From positions 3,836,501 through 3,900,500 of the forward strand of contig NZ_CP097267.1 in NCBI RefSeq assembly GCF_028473605.1: 64,000 nt of DNA, read 5' to 3'. Below, one piece after another: positions 35,682 through 48,180 of this stretch. Made by a program: the position numbers and the translations under genes. The stretch's first letter is position 1. Each line of letters starts with the position of its first letter. The stretch is from Acidovorax sp. NCPPB 3576 (GTDB taxonomy: Bacteria; Pseudomonadota; Gammaproteobacteria; Burkholderiales; Burkholderiaceae_C). The notes under the pieces were generated by a model. That model made no database searches. It was not told the DNA's origin and saw only the letters and a program-made list of their open reading frames with translations.

Positions 35682-36767
35682 TCAGCCCTCGAACTGCGGG
35701 TGCGTCTGCCGGATGCGCGCCATGGCGATGCCGGCCGCCGCCGTGCGCGTTTCCACGCCCAGCTTCACGTACACGCGCTCCAGGTGCTTCTTGACCGTGG
35801 CGGGGCTGGCGCCCAGGATGTCGCCGATGTCGCGGTTGGTCTTGCCCTTGACGAGCCAGTACAGCACCTCGGCCTCGCGGGCGGTGAGCTTGAACGACAG
35901 GCCCATGGCTTCGATGACGGCGGCGTCGGACACCTCGCGCATCACGATCAGCCAGTCGCCGCCGCCCTCGCTGTCGCCAGTCTGCTGGTGCAGGCTGAAC
36001 GACAGGCGGCGCGCGCCCTGCTCCACCACCAGGCGCGGCGGCTCCAGTTGCTGCGCGGCCAGTTCGGCCACGCAGGGCAGTTGCGCCTGCAGCCATTGGG
36101 TGACGGGCGCGGGGGCGTAGGCCGGCAGGGGCACCGGGACATCCGCCGCACCCGCCCCGCTGGCTGCCGCGCCGCCACCGAAGTAGCCGTGCAGCAACTC
36201 GCGCGCCAGCGCCGTCTGCCACATGAGCCGGCCGTCGCTGGCGCGCACGGTGATGCTGGCATAGCCGAAGGCGTCGAGCGCGTTGCGCGCCTGGCCGGCC
36301 TGGCGGATCTCCTGGCGCGCGCGGCGCGCGCCCTGCAGGTGCACGTTCATGCGCGCCAGCACCTCCTTGGGCTTGATGGGCTTGGTCACGTAGTCCACGC
36401 CGCCAGCGTCCAGCGCGGCGACCAGGTGCTCGGTCTCGGTGAGGCCGGTCATGAAGATGATGGGGATGTGCGCGGTGGCCGGCAGGCCTTTCAGCCGCCG
36501 CGCGACCTCGAAGCCGTCCATGCCCGGCATCATCGCGTCGAGCAGCACCACGTCGGGCAGCGCCTGCGCCGCGCGCGACAGCGCGGTCTCGCCGCTGGTG
36601 GCCACCAGCACGGTGTAGCCGGATTCGTCGAGCGCGTCGTGCAGCACGGCCAGGTTGTCGGGCACGTCGTCCACGATCAGCACCACATCGGCGCGGGTGC
36701 GGTCGAGCGCGTGCGCGGTGGCATCAAGGGGCAGCGCGTCGGTGGGGAGCATGGCGTTCGCGATCAT
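35682..36767 (-). CDS. Response regulator with LuxR-type DNA-binding domain
   Basis: 361 aa from ATG 36767, which overlaps the kinase stop by four bases (ATGA). The receiver domain (residues 28-145) has VDDVP and the phospho-acceptor Asp in VVLLDAMMPGMDGF; the conserved Lys is in YVTKPIKPKE. A PAS-like middle region follows and the C-terminus is a LuxR helix-turn-helix (LTAREAEVLYWLVKGKTNRDI). Cognate partner of the upstream transporter-kinase. Its targets may include the divergent urease genes (inferred from position). Confidence 0.93.
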   Translation of the reverse strand: MIANAMLPTDALPLDATAHALDRTRADVVLIVDDVPDNLAVLHDALDESGYTVLVATSGETALSRAAQALPDVVLLDAMMPGMDGFEVARRLKGLPATAHIPIIFMTGLTETEHLVAALDAGGVDYVTKPIKPKEVLARMNVHLQGARRARQEIRQAGQARNALDAFGYASITVRASDGRLMWQTALARELLHGYFGGGAAASGAGAADVPVPLPAYAPAPVTQWLQAQLPCVAELAAQQLEPPRLVVEQGARRLSFSLHQQTGDSEGGGDWLIVMREVSDAAVIEAMGLSFKLTAREAEVLYWLVKGKTNRDIGDILGASPATVKKHLERVYVKLGVETRTAAAGIAMARIRQTHPQFEG

Positions 36768-39700
36768 GGGATAGGGGATGGGGGCTCGGCAGCCTCGGCC
36801 ACCATGCGGGCGATGGCCTCGAACTGGAACTGCCGCGCATGGGCACGCGCCTCGCCCACCCAGGCCGCGCATTCGGGCTGGGCGGCCTCGATGGCGCCCA
36901 ACTGGTTGAGCACGCCGCGGTAGTAGCCCAGCTCGACGGCCTCGGACAGCGCCGGCAGGCGGGAGGGATCGGGCGGCACCTTGGGGGCTGCAGCCTGGGG
37001 AGGATCAAGGCGCACGCCCCCGCCAACCGAAGCCTGCGGCGACGGCAAGGCAGCGTGTGGGGCGGGCGATGCATCCTCGATCCAGACGAGGGCCAGGCGC
37101 CGCTCCAGCCAGTCCAGCAGTTCGCTGTGGCGCACGGGCTTGACGATGAAGTCTTCGGGGCGGATGCCCCCATCGTTCTCCAGCCCCTTGTCGAAGGCGT
37201 TGGCGGAGACCACGGCGATGTGCGCGGGCGGCTGCGCGCCTTGCACGGCGGCTTCGAGCTGGCGCAGGCGGCGGATCGTTTCCCAGCCGTCGATGCCCGG
37301 CATGGCGAGGTCCATGAACACCGCATCGGGCCGATAGCCGGCCGCGATCAGGTCCAGCGCATCGTGCCCGCTGGCCGCGGTGCGCAGGGTGAAGCCCAGC
37401 GGCGCGAGCAGTTGCACCAGCAGTTCACGGTCGGCCTCTTCGTTGTCCACCACCAGCAGGCGGCGGCGCGGGCCGGCGTAGCCCCGGCGCGGCGGGCGCA
37501 GGCGGGCCGGGGCCATCGCCTCGCCCACGGCACCCGGGTGCACCTCGGGCAAAAAGAGGCGGATGCGGAACAGCGCGCCCGCGCCGGGTGTGCTGGTCAC
37601 CGTCATCTCGCCGCCCATCAGCTCGGTGAGCATCTTGGCGATGGTGAGCCCCAGGCCCGCGCCGGGCGCGCCGCCCTGGCTGCTGGCCGCACCACGCGCG
37701 AAGGGCTCGAAGATGCTGTCGCGCTCGGCCTCGGTCAGGCCCGGGCCGCTGTCCTCGATCTCGATCAGGGCCAGCTCGCGCGCATGCCGCACTGCCAGCC
37801 GCACATGACCGCTGGCGGTGAACTTGATGGCGTTGCCGATGAGGTTGATGAGGATCTGGCGCACGCGCCTGTCGTCGCCGCGCACCCACTCGGGCAAGGT
37901 GCCCTGCGGATCGAAGCGGAACGCGAGCCCCTTGGCGCGCGCCTGCGGCTCGAACATGTCGCACATCTCGTGCAGGCAGTCGGCAAAGCGCATGGGGCGC
38001 ACCTGCAGCGTGAGCTTGCCGCTTTCGATGCGGGCGATGTCCAGCGTGCCTTCGATGAGGGACAGCAGGTGCTCGCCGCCGCGGCGGATCACGCTCACGG
38101 CCTGCTGGCGGTGCGGCGGCACGGCGGCGTCCTCGCCCATGAGCTGGGCATAGCCCAGGATGCTGTTGAGCGGCGTGCGCAGCTCGTGGCTGATGGCGCT
38201 GATGTAGCGGCTCTTGGCCTGGTTGGCCTGGTCGGCCAGCAGCCGGGCGCCCTCGGCCTCCTCGCGTGCTTCCTCGGCCACGCCGCGCGCCTGCTCGGCC
38301 TGCGAGCGTGCGTGCTCGGCGATATGGCGGGCCTCCTGCAGGGCCTGGTCGGTCTGGCGGTGCAGGTGGATCTCGCGCTGCAGCAGGTGGGTCTGGCGGT
38401 TGGATTCCTCTTGCGCGACCTTGCGGCTCTTGTGCGCCAGCACCAGCCACCACGCCACGATGCCCGAGATGACCAGCAGCGCCAGATAGGCCTTGAGCAG
38501 CCCCGAGCGCAGCGCGGCATGCGTTCCCGGCACGGCGGCGGCGCCCGGGCCGCTGTCGGGCACCAGCGGGGTGAGCGTCTGCAGCTCCTGGTGGTAGAAC
38601 AGCCCGAACACCGCCGCCAGCAGCGGGGCGATCACCAGCATCAGCAGCAGGAAGTGGCCCAGGCCGGTGTCGAGCATGCGCCACACGCGCCGCGGCAGCA
38701 CCCAGCGCAGGGCCGCGCTCCACTGCACAGCCAGGTGCGCGTGGGGCTTGCACATGTCGCCGCAGCGCGCGTCCAGCGTGCAGCACAGCGAGCAGATGGT
38801 GCCGCGGTAGGCGGGGCACTGGGCCATGTCGGGCGACTCGTATTCGCGCTCGCACACCACGCAGCGCTGCACCGCCCAGGCCCCGGGCGTGCCCACGGCC
38901 GCCGCCTGCTCGCCCGCGGGCCGGGCCAGGTAGTAGCGCCCGCGCGTGGCCCAGGCGATGAGCGGCGCGGCGACGAAGGCCGTCACCATGGCGATCACGG
39001 CCGAGAAGGCCTGCGCCAGCGGCCCGAACAGCCCCAGGTGCGCCACGATGGACAGCCCCGAGGCCAGCGCCATGGCCCCCACGCCCACCGGGTTGATGTC
39101 GTACAGGTGCGCGCGCTTGAACTCGATGCCCCGGGGCGACAGGCCCAGCGGCTTGTTCACCACCAGGTCGGCCACCACGGCCATCATCCAGGCGATGGCC
39201 AAGTTGGAATACAGCCCCAGCACCTGCCCCAGCGCCTTGAACACGTTCATCTCCATGAGCATGAACGCGATGAGCGTGTTGAACACCACCCACACCACCC
39301 GTCCCGGGTGGCTGTGGGTCAGGCGCGAGAAGAAGTTGCTCCAGGCCAGCGAGCCGGCATAGGCGTTGGTCACGTTGATCTTGATCTGCGAGACCACCAC
39401 GAACAGCGCCGTGGCCGCCACCGCCCAGCCGTAGTGCGGGAACACGTATTCGTACGCCGCCAGGTACATCTGGTTCGGGTCCACCGCGCGCTCCACCGGC
39501 ACCATGTGGCTGATCGCCAGGTACGCCAGCAGCGCGCCGCCCAGCATCTTGACCACGCCCAGCACCACCCAGCCCGGCCCGCCGGCCAACACCCCGAGCC
39601 ACCAGCGCCAGCGGTTGGCCGGCGTGCGCGCGGGCATGAAGCGCAGGTAGTCGGCCTGCTCGCCCATCTGGGTGATGAGGGCGATGCCCACGGTGAGCGC

Positions 39701-40492
39701 CGCACCAAACAAGGGCAGATTGAACGTGGAGATGGCGCCGGATTCCCCGCCGTAGTGCATGACACCCGCGAATGCACCAGGATCGCGCACCACCACGTAC
39801 ACGAACGGCACCACCAGCATCACCAGCCACAGCGGCTGCGTCCACACCTGCAGCCGGCTGATGGCCGACACCCCGTGCGTGACCAGCGGGATCACCGCCA
39901 GCGCGCAGATGAGGTAGCCCCAGCGCGGCGGGATGTCCAGCGCCAGCTCCAGCGCATAGGCCATCACGGCGGCCTCCAGCGCGAAGAAGATGAAGGTGAA
40001 GGTGGCGTAGATCAGCGAGGTGATGGTCGAGCCGATGTAGCCGAAGCCCGCCCCGCGCGTGAGCAGGTCCATGTCCACGCCATAACGCGCGGCGTACACG
40101 CTGATCGGCAGGCCCGCCAGGAAGATGATGAGCCCCGTGGCCACGATGGCCCAGAAGGCGTTCAAAAAGCCGTACTGCACCAGCAGCGTGGCGCCCACCG
40201 CCTCCAGCACCAGGAACGACGCCGCGCCGAACGCCGTGTTGGCCACCCGCCATTCGGACCAGCGCCGAAAGCGCTGCGGCGTGAAGCGCAGCGCGTAGTC
40301 CTCCATCGTCTCGGTGGCGACCCAGCTGTTGTAGTCGCGGCGCACCTTCACCACCTGCTGCGGCACGTCGGCAAGATGGCCGGCAGGTGCTTGCGACGAA
40401 GGGGCCGGGGAAGGGGCCGAGTCAGGGGCTGTGGGGGCGGTGGAGGGGCTGGCGGGCGTCATGGGGGCAGGGGCACGGGGTGCAGGTTCCAT
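36764..40492 (-). CDS. NCS1 transporter-histidine kinase-receiver fusion
   Basis: 1242 aa from ATG 40492; an ATG at 40555 with GGAA upstream is also possible. Residues about 45-545 are a complete NCS1 (purine/cytosine/allantoin-type) transporter with about twelve helices. A Cys cluster follows at 541-582 ([29 protein letters not shown]), which could bind Zn or Fe. After two more helices comes a long coiled coil and the kinase: [11 protein letters not shown] (His about 766), [20 protein letters not shown] and [11 protein letters not shown] receiver domain with [10 protein letters not shown] (Asp about 1059) ends the protein. It probably senses a nucleobase, hydantoin or urea-type compound while or instead of moving it. 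Divergent from urease. Confidence 0.88.
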   Translation of the reverse strand: MEPAPRAPAPMTPASPSTAPTAPDSAPSPAPSSQAPAGHLADVPQQVVKVRRDYNSWVATETMEDYALRFTPQRFRRWSEWRVANTAFGAASFLVLEAVGATLLVQYGFLNAFWAIVATGLIIFLAGLPISVYAARYGVDMDLLTRGAGFGYIGSTITSLIYATFTFIFFALEAAVMAYALELALDIPPRWGYLICALAVIPLVTHGVSAISRLQVWTQPLWLVMLVVPFVYVVVRDPGAFAGVMHYGGESGAISTFNLPLFGAALTVGIALITQMGEQADYLRFMPARTPANRWRWWLGVLAGGPGWVVLGVVKMLGGALLAYLAISHMVPVERAVDPNQMYLAAYEYVFPHYGWAVAATALFVVVSQIKINVTNAYAGSLAWSNFFSRLTHSHPGRVVWVVFNTLIAFMLMEMNVFKALGQVLGLYSNLAIAWMMAVVADLVVNKPLGLSPRGIEFKRAHLYDINPVGVGAMALASGLSIVAHLGLFGPLAQAFSAVIAMVTAFVAAPLIAWATRGRYYLARPAGEQAAAVGTPGAWAVQRCVVCEREYESPDMAQCPAYRGTICSLCCTLDARCGDMCKPHAHLAVQWSAALRWVLPRRVWRMLDTGLGHFLLLMLVIAPLLAAVFGLFYHQELQTLTPLVPDSGPGAAAVPGTHAALRSGLLKAYLALLVISGIVAWWLVLAHKSRKVAQEESNRQTHLLQREIHLHRQTDQALQEARHIAEHARSQAEQARGVAEEAREEAEGARLLADQANQAKSRYISAISHELRTPLNSILGYAQLMGEDAAVPPHRQQAVSVIRRGGEHLLSLIEGTLDIARIESGKLTLQVRPMRFADCLHEMCDMFEPQARAKGLAFRFDPQGTLPEWVRGDDRRVRQILINLIGNAIKFTASGHVRLAVRHARELALIEIEDSGPGLTEAERDSIFEPFARGAASSQGGAPGAGLGLTIAKMLTELMGGEMTVTSTPGAGALFRIRLFLPEVHPGAVGEAMAPARLRPPRRGYAGPRRRLLVVDNEEADRELLVQLLAPLGFTLRTAASGHDALDLIAAGYRPDAVFMDLAMPGIDGWETIRRLRQLEAAVQGAQPPAHIAVVSANAFDKGLENDGGIRPEDFIVKPVRHSELLDWLERRLALVWIEDASPAPHAALPSPQASVGGGVRLDPPQAAAPKVPPDPSRLPALSEAVELGYYRGVLNQLGAIEAAQPECAAWVGEARAHARQFQFEAIARMVAEAAEPPSPIP

Positions 40493-40598
40493 GCCACGCG
40501 GGGGCCACCACCGCCATCCGGCGTATGGACGGGCATGGCGATTGCTGACTACCATGCGGCATTCCTTCCCCCTTTGCCCTCCCACCGCCCGCTGCGCC

Positions 40599-40901
<303 letters not shown>

Positions 40902-40926
40902 CGGGTTTTTGAATCAAATCCCTTCC

Positions 40927-40968
40927 ACGCCCTAGTACCTATTGCCCTTGATGCTATGAAAAAAGAAG
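40927..40968 (+). repeat. Dispersed intergenic element (copy E) spanning the hupE start
   Basis: CGCCCTAGTACCTATTGCC, then TTGATGCTATG and AAAAAAGAAGC. The ATG of the next gene is inside the element, so the repeat supplies its translation start. No clear Shine-Dalgarno is seen before this ATG. Confidence 0.55.
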
Positions 40969-41561
40969 CAAAACCCCGATCCTTCCTCTGTGCCGCCGCG
41001 CTGCTGCTGTTGCCCGCCCTCGCCTTCGCCCACCCGGGCCATGGCGCCGAGGACGCGCTGCATGCCGACGCCGGCTTCCTCGACGGGCTGGTCCACCCCT
41101 TCACCGGCCTGGACCACCTGGCCGCCATGCTGGCCGTGGGCGTGTGGAGCGCACTGGCCGTGCGGCCCGTGTGGCTGGCGCCCGCCGCCTTCGTGGCGCT
41201 GCTGGTGGCGGGGGCCACGGCCGGCTTCCTGGGCGTGGCGGTGCCGGCGGTGGAGCCGATGATCGCCGCCTCTCTGCTGGTGCTGGGCCTGCTGGTCGCC
41301 TGGCGCCGCCATCTGCCGATGGCCCTGGCCGCGGGGCTGGCCGGTGCGTTCGCGTTCTTCCACGGCGCGGCGCACGGCACCGAACTGGGCGGCAGCGGCC
41401 AATGGATGGCCCTGGCCGGCATGGTGATCGCCACCGCCGCGCTGCACGCCGCCGGCATCGCCCTGGGCCATGCCGTGGTGGCGCGCCACCGCTGGCTGGC
41501 CGTGGCGGCGGGCGCCTCGACCGCGCTGCTGGGCGCCACGCTGCTCGTGCGCATGGCCTGA
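40956..41561 (+). CDS. ureJ: HupE/UreJ-family nickel permease
   Basis: 201 aa. Signal-like first helix, then HPGHG at the mature start and HPFTGLDHLAAMLAVGVW, the HX5DH motif of HupE/UreJ that binds nickel. Six further helices, with FFHGAAHGTEL. It imports nickel for urease. Placed between ureA and ureB, as in other Burkholderiales operons. Confidence 0.92.
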   Translation: MKKEAKPRSFLCAAALLLLPALAFAHPGHGAEDALHADAGFLDGLVHPFTGLDHLAAMLAVGVWSALAVRPVWLAPAAFVALLVAGATAGFLGVAVPAVEPMIAASLLVLGLLVAWRRHLPMALAAGLAGAFAFFHGAAHGTELGGSGQWMALAGMVIATAALHAAGIALGHAVVARHRWLAVAAGASTALLGATLLVRMA

Positions 41562-41603
41562 GCGGCCCGAACCCGCTGCACCATCCGAACTGCGAGCCCA
41601 CCC

Positions 41604-41939
41604 ATGATCCCTGGCGAACTCCTCATCGACGACGGTGAGCACGCGCTCAACACCGGCCGCCGCACCCTCACCCTGGTGGTGCGCAACACCGCCGACCGGC
41701 CGATCCAGGTCGGCTCGCACTACCACTTCGCCGAGACCAACGGCGCGCTCGGCTTCGACCGCGACGCCGCGCGCGGCATGCGGCTGAACATCGCCAGCGG
41801 CACGGCCGTGCGCTTCGAGCCCGGCCAGCAGCGCACGGTGGAGCTGGTGGACTACGCGGGCGAGCGCACCGTGTACGGCTTTCGGGGCCTCACGCAGGGG
41901 CCGCTGGGCGATGCGTCACCGCCCGCCGCCGCGCCTTGA
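41604..41939 (+). CDS. ureB: Urease beta subunit
   Basis: 111 aa. [35 protein letters not shown] and [13 protein letters not shown] are all typical UreB segments. Structural subunit of the (alpha-beta-gamma)3 enzyme. Follows hupE by 42 bases and precedes ureC by 57. Confidence 0.97.
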   Translation: MIPGELLIDDGEHALNTGRRTLTLVVRNTADRPIQVGSHYHFAETNGALGFDRDAARGMRLNIASGTAVRFEPGQQRTVELVDYAGERTVYGFRGLTQGPLGDASPPAAAP

Positions 41940-41996
41940 TCTGTTGAACGGATCCCGATCCCTTTTCGAACCGCCCGAGAGCTGGAGAGCATTCCC

Positions 41997-43739
<1,743 letters not shown>

Positions 43740-43747
43740 TCGCACGC

Positions 43748-44407
43748 ATGCTTCAAGTCTCCAAACTCATCGCCCAGGGCAAGGGCCTCGCGCCCGTGCT
43801 CGTCAAGCGCGCCGCCACCCTCGAACTCGACTGGGACACGCGCCAGAAAAGCCGCTTCGCCGCCACCGACTCCACCGGGCGGGAACTGGGCATCTTCCTG
43901 CCCCGCGGCACCGCCGTGCGCGGCGGCGACGTGCTGGTGGCCGAGGACGGCGCCCTGGTCCGCGTGATCGCCGCGCCCCAGGCGGTGCTGCGCATCACCC
44001 ATTGCACCCACCACGGCACCGCCTTCGACCTGACCCGCGCCGCCTACCACCTGGGCAACCGGCACGTGCCCATCGAACTCACGCCTACCCACCTGCAGAT
44101 CGAGCCCGACCACGTGCTGGCCGACATGCTGCGCGCCATGCACCTCATCGTGAACGCGATCGATGCCCCCTTCGAGCCCGAGGGCGGCGCCTATGCGGCG
44201 GGCGGGCACCATGGGCACGGGCATCACGGCCATGACCACGGTCACGAACATGGCCAAGACCATGCAGCCCACTCGCACGAGGCCACCGACCCCGCGCACG
44301 GCGATGGGCATGACCACGGGCACGGCCATGCAAGCCATGGCCACGATCAGGGCGATGCGCACGCCCATGACCATGCGAAGTGCGATCACCCGCACCACAA
44401 CCATTGA
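43748..44407 (+). CDS. ureE: Urease nickel metallochaperone UreE with long His-rich tail
   Basis: 219 aa from ATG 43748. The N-terminal domain and the metal-binding domain ([25 protein letters not shown]) are normal. The last about 65 residues contain roughly 25 His interleaved with Gly, Asp and Glu, ending CDHPHHNH. Such tails store or buffer nickel. Starts eight bases after ureC. Confidence 0.96.
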   Translation: MLQVSKLIAQGKGLAPVLVKRAATLELDWDTRQKSRFAATDSTGRELGIFLPRGTAVRGGDVLVAEDGALVRVIAAPQAVLRITHCTHHGTAFDLTRAAYHLGNRHVPIELTPTHLQIEPDHVLADMLRAMHLIVNAIDAPFEPEGGAYAAGGHHGHGHHGHDHGHEHGQDHAAHSHEATDPAHGDGHDHGHGHASHGHDQGDAHAHDHAKCDHPHHNH

Positions 44408-44418
44408 TTGACGCCGGG

Positions 44419-45165
44419 ATGACGGCCCCCGACTGCACCGCGCCCGAGCCCGTCGTCGCCGCACCCACGGCCCTGCCCGCCGCCAGCCTGCTGCAGCTCA
44501 TCTGGCTGGCCTCGCCGGCGCTGCCGGTGGGCGGGTTCTCCTACTCCGAAGGGCTGGAAGTGGCGGTGGACCGCGCTGGCGTCACCACCGAAGCCGCCGC
44601 CGCCGAATGGCTGGCCGCTCAGTTGCACCTGACCCAGGCGCGCGGCGACATGGCCGTGCTGCAGCAGGCCCTGGCCGCGTGGCGCGCCGCCGACCACGCC
44701 CGCGTGCGCCACCTGAACGACTGGGTACTGCAAACGCGCGAGACCAGCGAAATGCGCCTGCAGACCGAGCAGATGGGCCGCTCGCTCGCCGACTGGCTGC
44801 GCAACCAGCACGCAGGCGACGCCGCGCGGCTCAAAGACGTGGCCGTGCTCGCCGCCCTGCCGCCCACCCCCACCTACCCCGTCGCCTTCGCCTTGGCCGC
44901 CGCCAGCACCGAAGCCGGCGCGCGCGACGTGCTGCTGGCCTACACCTTCGGCTGGGCCGAGAACATGGTGCAGGCCGCCCTCAAGGCAGTGCCCCTGGGC
45001 CAGAGCGCCGGCCAGCGCATCCTGGCCCGGCTGGCAGCCGCCATACCCGCCGCCGCCGATGCCGCGCTGCACACCGGCGACGCGGACCGCCAGGCTTTTT
45101 CGCCCATGCTCGCCATCCTGTCGGCGCAGCATGAAACCCAATACTCCCGCCTCTTCCGATCATGA
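44419..45165 (+). CDS. ureF: Urease accessory protein UreF
   Basis: 248 aa from ATG 44419. Segments: [24 protein letters not shown]-type helix ([10 protein letters not shown]) and [21 protein letters not shown], typical of UreF. It recruits UreG and acts in the UreDFG activation complex. The first about 25 residues are an extra Ala/Pro-rich stretch. Overlaps ureG by four bases. Confidence 0.96.
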   Translation: MTAPDCTAPEPVVAAPTALPAASLLQLIWLASPALPVGGFSYSEGLEVAVDRAGVTTEAAAAEWLAAQLHLTQARGDMAVLQQALAAWRAADHARVRHLNDWVLQTRETSEMRLQTEQMGRSLADWLRNQHAGDAARLKDVAVLAALPPTPTYPVAFALAAASTEAGARDVLLAYTFGWAENMVQAALKAVPLGQSAGQRILARLAAAIPAAADAALHTGDADRQAFSPMLAILSAQHETQYSRLFRS

Positions 45166-45824
45166 ACAACACCACCACCGCGCTGCACCACATCCCCCAC
45201 CGCACCAAGCCCCTGCCCCCGCTGCGCGTGGGCATCGGCGGCCCGGTCGGCTCGGGCAAGACCACCCTGCTGGAAATGCTGTGCAAGGCCATGCGAGACA
45301 AGCACGACCTCATCGCCATCACCAACGACATCTACACCAAGGAAGACCAGCGCCTGCTCACCGTGAGCGGCGCCCTGCCCGCGGAGCGCATCCTGGGCGT
45401 GGAAACCGGCGGCTGCCCCCACACCGCCATCCGCGAAGACGCATCCATCAACCTGGAAGCCATCGACCGCATGCTGGCGCAGTTCCCGAACGCCGACGTG
45501 GTCTTCATCGAAAGCGGCGGCGACAACCTCGCGGCCACGTTCAGTCCCGAGCTGAGCGACCTCACGCTCTACGTGATCGACGTGGCCGCGGGCGAGAAGA
45601 TCCCCCGCAAGGGCGGCCCCGGCATCACCAAGAGCGACCTGTTCGTCATCAACAAGACCGACCTGGCCCCGCACGTGGGCGCCAACCTGGACGTGATGGC
45701 CGCCGACACCACGCGCATGCGCGGCACCAAGCCGTTCGTGATGACCAATCTGAAAACGCTGCAGGGGCTGGATGAGGTGGTGGCCTTCATCGAAAAGAAA
45801 GGGCTGCTGCTGCAGGCGGCCTGA
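45162..45824 (+). CDS. ureG: Urease accessory GTPase UreG
   Basis: 220 aa. P-loop [15 protein letters not shown], the metal-binding CPH in [15 protein letters not shown], and [15 protein letters not shown] for guanine recognition. It delivers nickel to the active site using GTP. Last gene of the operon; no strong terminator is seen before the tRNA gene. Confidence 0.98.
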   Translation: MNNTTTALHHIPHRTKPLPPLRVGIGGPVGSGKTTLLEMLCKAMRDKHDLIAITNDIYTKEDQRLLTVSGALPAERILGVETGGCPHTAIREDASINLEAIDRMLAQFPNADVVFIESGGDNLAATFSPELSDLTLYVIDVAAGEKIPRKGGPGITKSDLFVINKTDLAPHVGANLDVMAADTTRMRGTKPFVMTNLKTLQGLDEVVAFIEKKGLLLQAA

Positions 45825-45871
45825 TGCGCAGGGCGAGGGGTGGAGGCCGGCTAGAATACGCGCCAGTTTGC

Positions 45872-45959
45872 GGAGACTTGGGTGAGCGGTTTAAACCAGC
45901 AGTCTTGAAAACTGCCGACGGGCAACCGTCCGTGAGTTCGAATCTCACAGTCTCCGCCA
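45872..45959 (+). tRNA. tRNA-Ser (anticodon TGA)
   Basis: 88 bases. Acceptor stem GGAGACT / AGTCTCC with encoded CCA. Anticodon loop CTTGAAA between GCAGT and ACTGC gives anticodon TGA. The variable arm (GACGGGCAACCGTC) is long, as in serine tRNAs, and the T loop is TTCGAAT. A TAGAAT -10 box lies at 45852-45857. Confidence 0.95.
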
Positions 45960-45983
45960 GCTCGACATTCAGAGCACTCCATG

Positions 45984-46005
45984 ACGCGCCTTAGGGCGCG
46001 TTTTT
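45984..46005 (+). terminator. Terminator of the tRNA-Ser gene
   Basis: Stem ACGCGCC / GGCGCGT with a TTAG loop followed by T residues, 25 bases after the tRNA CCA end. Confidence 0.85.
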
Positions 46006-46020
46006 CATTGTGTCCCTCTA

Positions 46021-46335
46021 TTCCTCAAGATACCCGCACTAACCCACCGCACAATTCCGAACTCGGTGGCTCGGGGGTTTGACCAGGAAAACCCTCTATC
46101 CGCCGACGATGCCAAAGAATTGCTCGCGAACTGTCAGTACGGGGGTAAGCCGCTTTCGAAACCAGGACGACTACATGCTTGGCGTGACTGCACTTCCAAA
46201 TCGACGACCGATCCAACATCGAGTCCTCCGCTTCTGGCTGATTGGCGTGCTTTGAAAGATGGATTGGGCGCGTTGCGCAAAGCAGGGCAGCATGCGTTTG
46301 ACAGAGACAGTTCAAGCGCATTTGCGTCCCGATAG
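46021..46335 (+). pseudogene. Possible gene remnant next to tRNA-Ser
   Basis: Open frame of about 104 codons with no good start, reading VARGFDQENPLSADDAKELL and ending SSSAFASR. It could be the 3' end of a gene cut by recombination at the tRNA. It overlaps the start of the next gene by 44 bases. The family is not recognised, and it may be chance. Confidence 0.35.
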
Positions 46336-47263
46336 AGCCGCAGAAAATTATTCGCAAATACAGGGGGGTTGTTTGTCCGATATATTCAGCACTGCCATAG
46401 ATGTACTCAGCGGGACTATAAAACAGAAGGAACCAGAGTACAAAACCAGAATTTTCCAGCTGAGAGATATCCCAAGTGTGATGCGTTCGCGGCTGGGCTG
46501 GCCTGTGGCTGCCAACTTAATGGATCGGTGGTTCGCCGGGACAGCATTTGCGATGCCGCCTGAAATGAAGGAAAGCCGGGGAATCTATCCTTTGAATAAG
46601 CTGAGTGCTGCGCACCTTGAAGAATCAATGGTAAGAATGTCCTGGGCTCTCGGCTTCAATCGAGTTCGAACGGCAATGGCACAACTACAAGCGAAATGGG
46701 CCAGTCCAGCAGGAATCAAGCAGTTGAAAACGAGGGTAGAAAGGGGCAGTTCTCGACACGTTGGACAATGCTGGAGATTCGGGAATTTGGGCCTACCGGC
46801 AAAAGAGTTAGATGACACCTGCCAAGTCAACTTTCTTCTGTTTGGAAAAATGGGCGACCCCATGGATGATTTCTACGGAGCCATGGGTGAGGCCCAGATA
46901 AAAATTGCAGCTTCAGGCATCGTGACCCCGCAGGAAAATGGCAAGTTATCTGTGGATATTGATGAACTGGGTTTTTACTTGCGGGATTCATATGATTTCC
47001 AGGACGGCAATAACTTTATTTCACAGCCTTTGGGATGCTGGGGCTTCAATGGTGTTGAATGCAATACATCTTTTCGTGGCAGCATCAATATTGAAGACAA
47101 GGTGGCTGACATAAACCACGCATCTGCGGCAGGCAGGAAATATCTGGTGCAAAACTCAGACTTTCAGAAATGGCGCGCGAAAAATCAACGTGGCGGGGAC
47201 TTTATGGTTTTATCTGACGTTCATCGCGTGACCTTGCCATTCCCGCAAAAGTTTGTCTTTTAA
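46292..47263 (+). CDS. DUF6402-like protein
   Basis: 323 aa if started at ATG 46292 (the start is uncertain; the conserved part begins near TRIFQLRDIPSVMRSRLGWP). Further segments: SYDFQDGNNFISQPLGCWGF and the end KNQRGGDFMVLSDVHRV. From memory this fits the DUF6402 family found beside polymorphic-toxin and type VI secretion genes; no search was run. No signal peptide. GC content is clearly lower than that of the urease genes, suggesting transfer. Overlaps the next gene. Confidence 0.6.
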   Translation: MRLTETVQAHLRPDRAAENYSQIQGGCLSDIFSTAIDVLSGTIKQKEPEYKTRIFQLRDIPSVMRSRLGWPVAANLMDRWFAGTAFAMPPEMKESRGIYPLNKLSAAHLEESMVRMSWALGFNRVRTAMAQLQAKWASPAGIKQLKTRVERGSSRHVGQCWRFGNLGLPAKELDDTCQVNFLLFGKMGDPMDDFYGAMGEAQIKIAASGIVTPQENGKLSVDIDELGFYLRDSYDFQDGNNFISQPLGCWGFNGVECNTSFRGSINIEDKVADINHASAAGRKYLVQNSDFQKWRAKNQRGGDFMVLSDVHRVTLPFPQKFVF

Positions 47264-47648
47264 AATGGCAAGAGCCCTTTCAACAAAGGCGCGTCGGGCG
47301 CTCTGGTTTGCTACTGCTCTCGGCATGATTGCATTCGCTTGGTACGCCTGCAAGCCTGTTTTCAAAGGGGCGGAAATAAGCCCGATGAAGGTGTATCGTT
47401 TGGAATACTATGACGCGCCACTCGTACAGCGTGTCATCCATTACCAAATGAAAATACCTTCATTGGTAAAGCTATACCGTATTGAACCTGAGAAGTTGCT
47501 GGGTGAAAGCGATATTTTCGATTTATGGATGAACGGCACACCTTATTGGTGGACCGATCCACCAGCCAATGCGGTGGTAGTGGGTAGCAGTGTGGTGTTT
47601 GAGAATATTCCATCGGAATGCCCCACTGCATCCGGTTGCCCGCGTTAA
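47253..47648 (+). CDS. Small membrane-anchored partner protein
   Basis: 131 aa from a TTG at 47253 overlapping the previous stop, or 127 aa from ATG 47265. One membrane helix near the N-terminus (WFATALGMIAFAWYAC), the remainder periplasmic with LEYYDAPLVQRVIHYQ and a Cys-containing end (CPTASGCPR). It is coupled to the DUF6402-like gene and may be its immunity or assembly partner; this is inferred from overlap only. Confidence 0.55.
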   Translation: MSFKMARALSTKARRALWFATALGMIAFAWYACKPVFKGAEISPMKVYRLEYYDAPLVQRVIHYQMKIPSLVKLYRIEPEKLLGESDIFDLWMNGTPYWWTDPPANAVVVGSSVVFENIPSECPTASGCPR

Positions 47649-47770
47649 CTCGATGCTCACATGCCAACCCTCTTTTTCGCTTATTTCGCGCCATCGCGGG
47701 TTTCCAGTTGATGCGATTCAAAACACATCATGGATAGATGACGTCTTGCGGCTTGCGCTGTCGACGCAGG

Positions 47771-47993
47771 TCAAGCCTTCCTTGCCGCTATCAATGGCGG
47801 CTTGACCGACCCAGTTGGTGATGGACTGCGCGGTGACGTTGAACTCGCGCGAGAGTTAGGCCGGCGCGCGTCCGGCACGTACCAATTCAACCATTTGTTG
47901 CCTGAACTGCGTTGGGTACGGCGGCCTGACTTTGGACATTTGCGGCTCCTTGAACACAAAGAATGATGTGTCCACGGAACCGGGTCAACTCCA
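47771..47993 (-). mobile_element. IS3-family insertion sequence remnant
   Basis: The terminal repeat TGGAGTTGACCCGGTTCC (minus strand) ends at 47993. An orfA start follows at 47940: MSKVRPPYPTQFRQQMVELV, then a TAA where the family has a codon for Glu (APA-stop-LSREFNVTAQSITNWV). The frame breaks off after about KEGLT near 47771. OrfB and the other end are missing, so it is inactive. Confidence 0.8.
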
Positions 47994-48051
47994 CGCTGGC
48001 AAACAGCGTTCCCGAGGGCACAACGCATGCCGCACTTCCTCGGCACCAGCC

Positions 48052-48112
48052 TTCGCTTAAAGCCCGGTTGGTTCGGGCGTTTCACGCAGCGAGCCCACAC
48101 CGGCTGCACCAT
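48052..48112 (+). promoter_or_regulatory. PIP box and -10 of the first repeat effector
   Basis: TTCGC (48052-48056), 15 bases, TTCGG (48072-48076), 30 bases, CACCAT (48107-48112). This is the canonical HrpX promoter layout. It lies 58 bases beyond the end of the IS3 remnant and 69 bases before the start codon. Confidence 0.85.
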
Positions 48113-48180
48113 GGCACCCAACCACAACGTCAGCCGGCGGTTCGGCGGCTGCCGGCCACCACATTGCATTGGAACGGGAC

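Noticed and set aside
43748..44407. His-rich end of UreE as a frameshift artefact
   Set aside because: Such His-rich tails are known in UreE proteins, and the frame runs cleanly to a stop just before ureF.
45872..45959. tRNA-Ser as a current integration site
   Set aside because: No integrase gene and no second copy of the tRNA 3' end were found within the window.
46066..46335. Separate 89-aa gene starting at GTG
   Set aside because: The frame is open further upstream with no ribosome binding site, and it overlaps the next gene; kept only as a low-confidence remnant.
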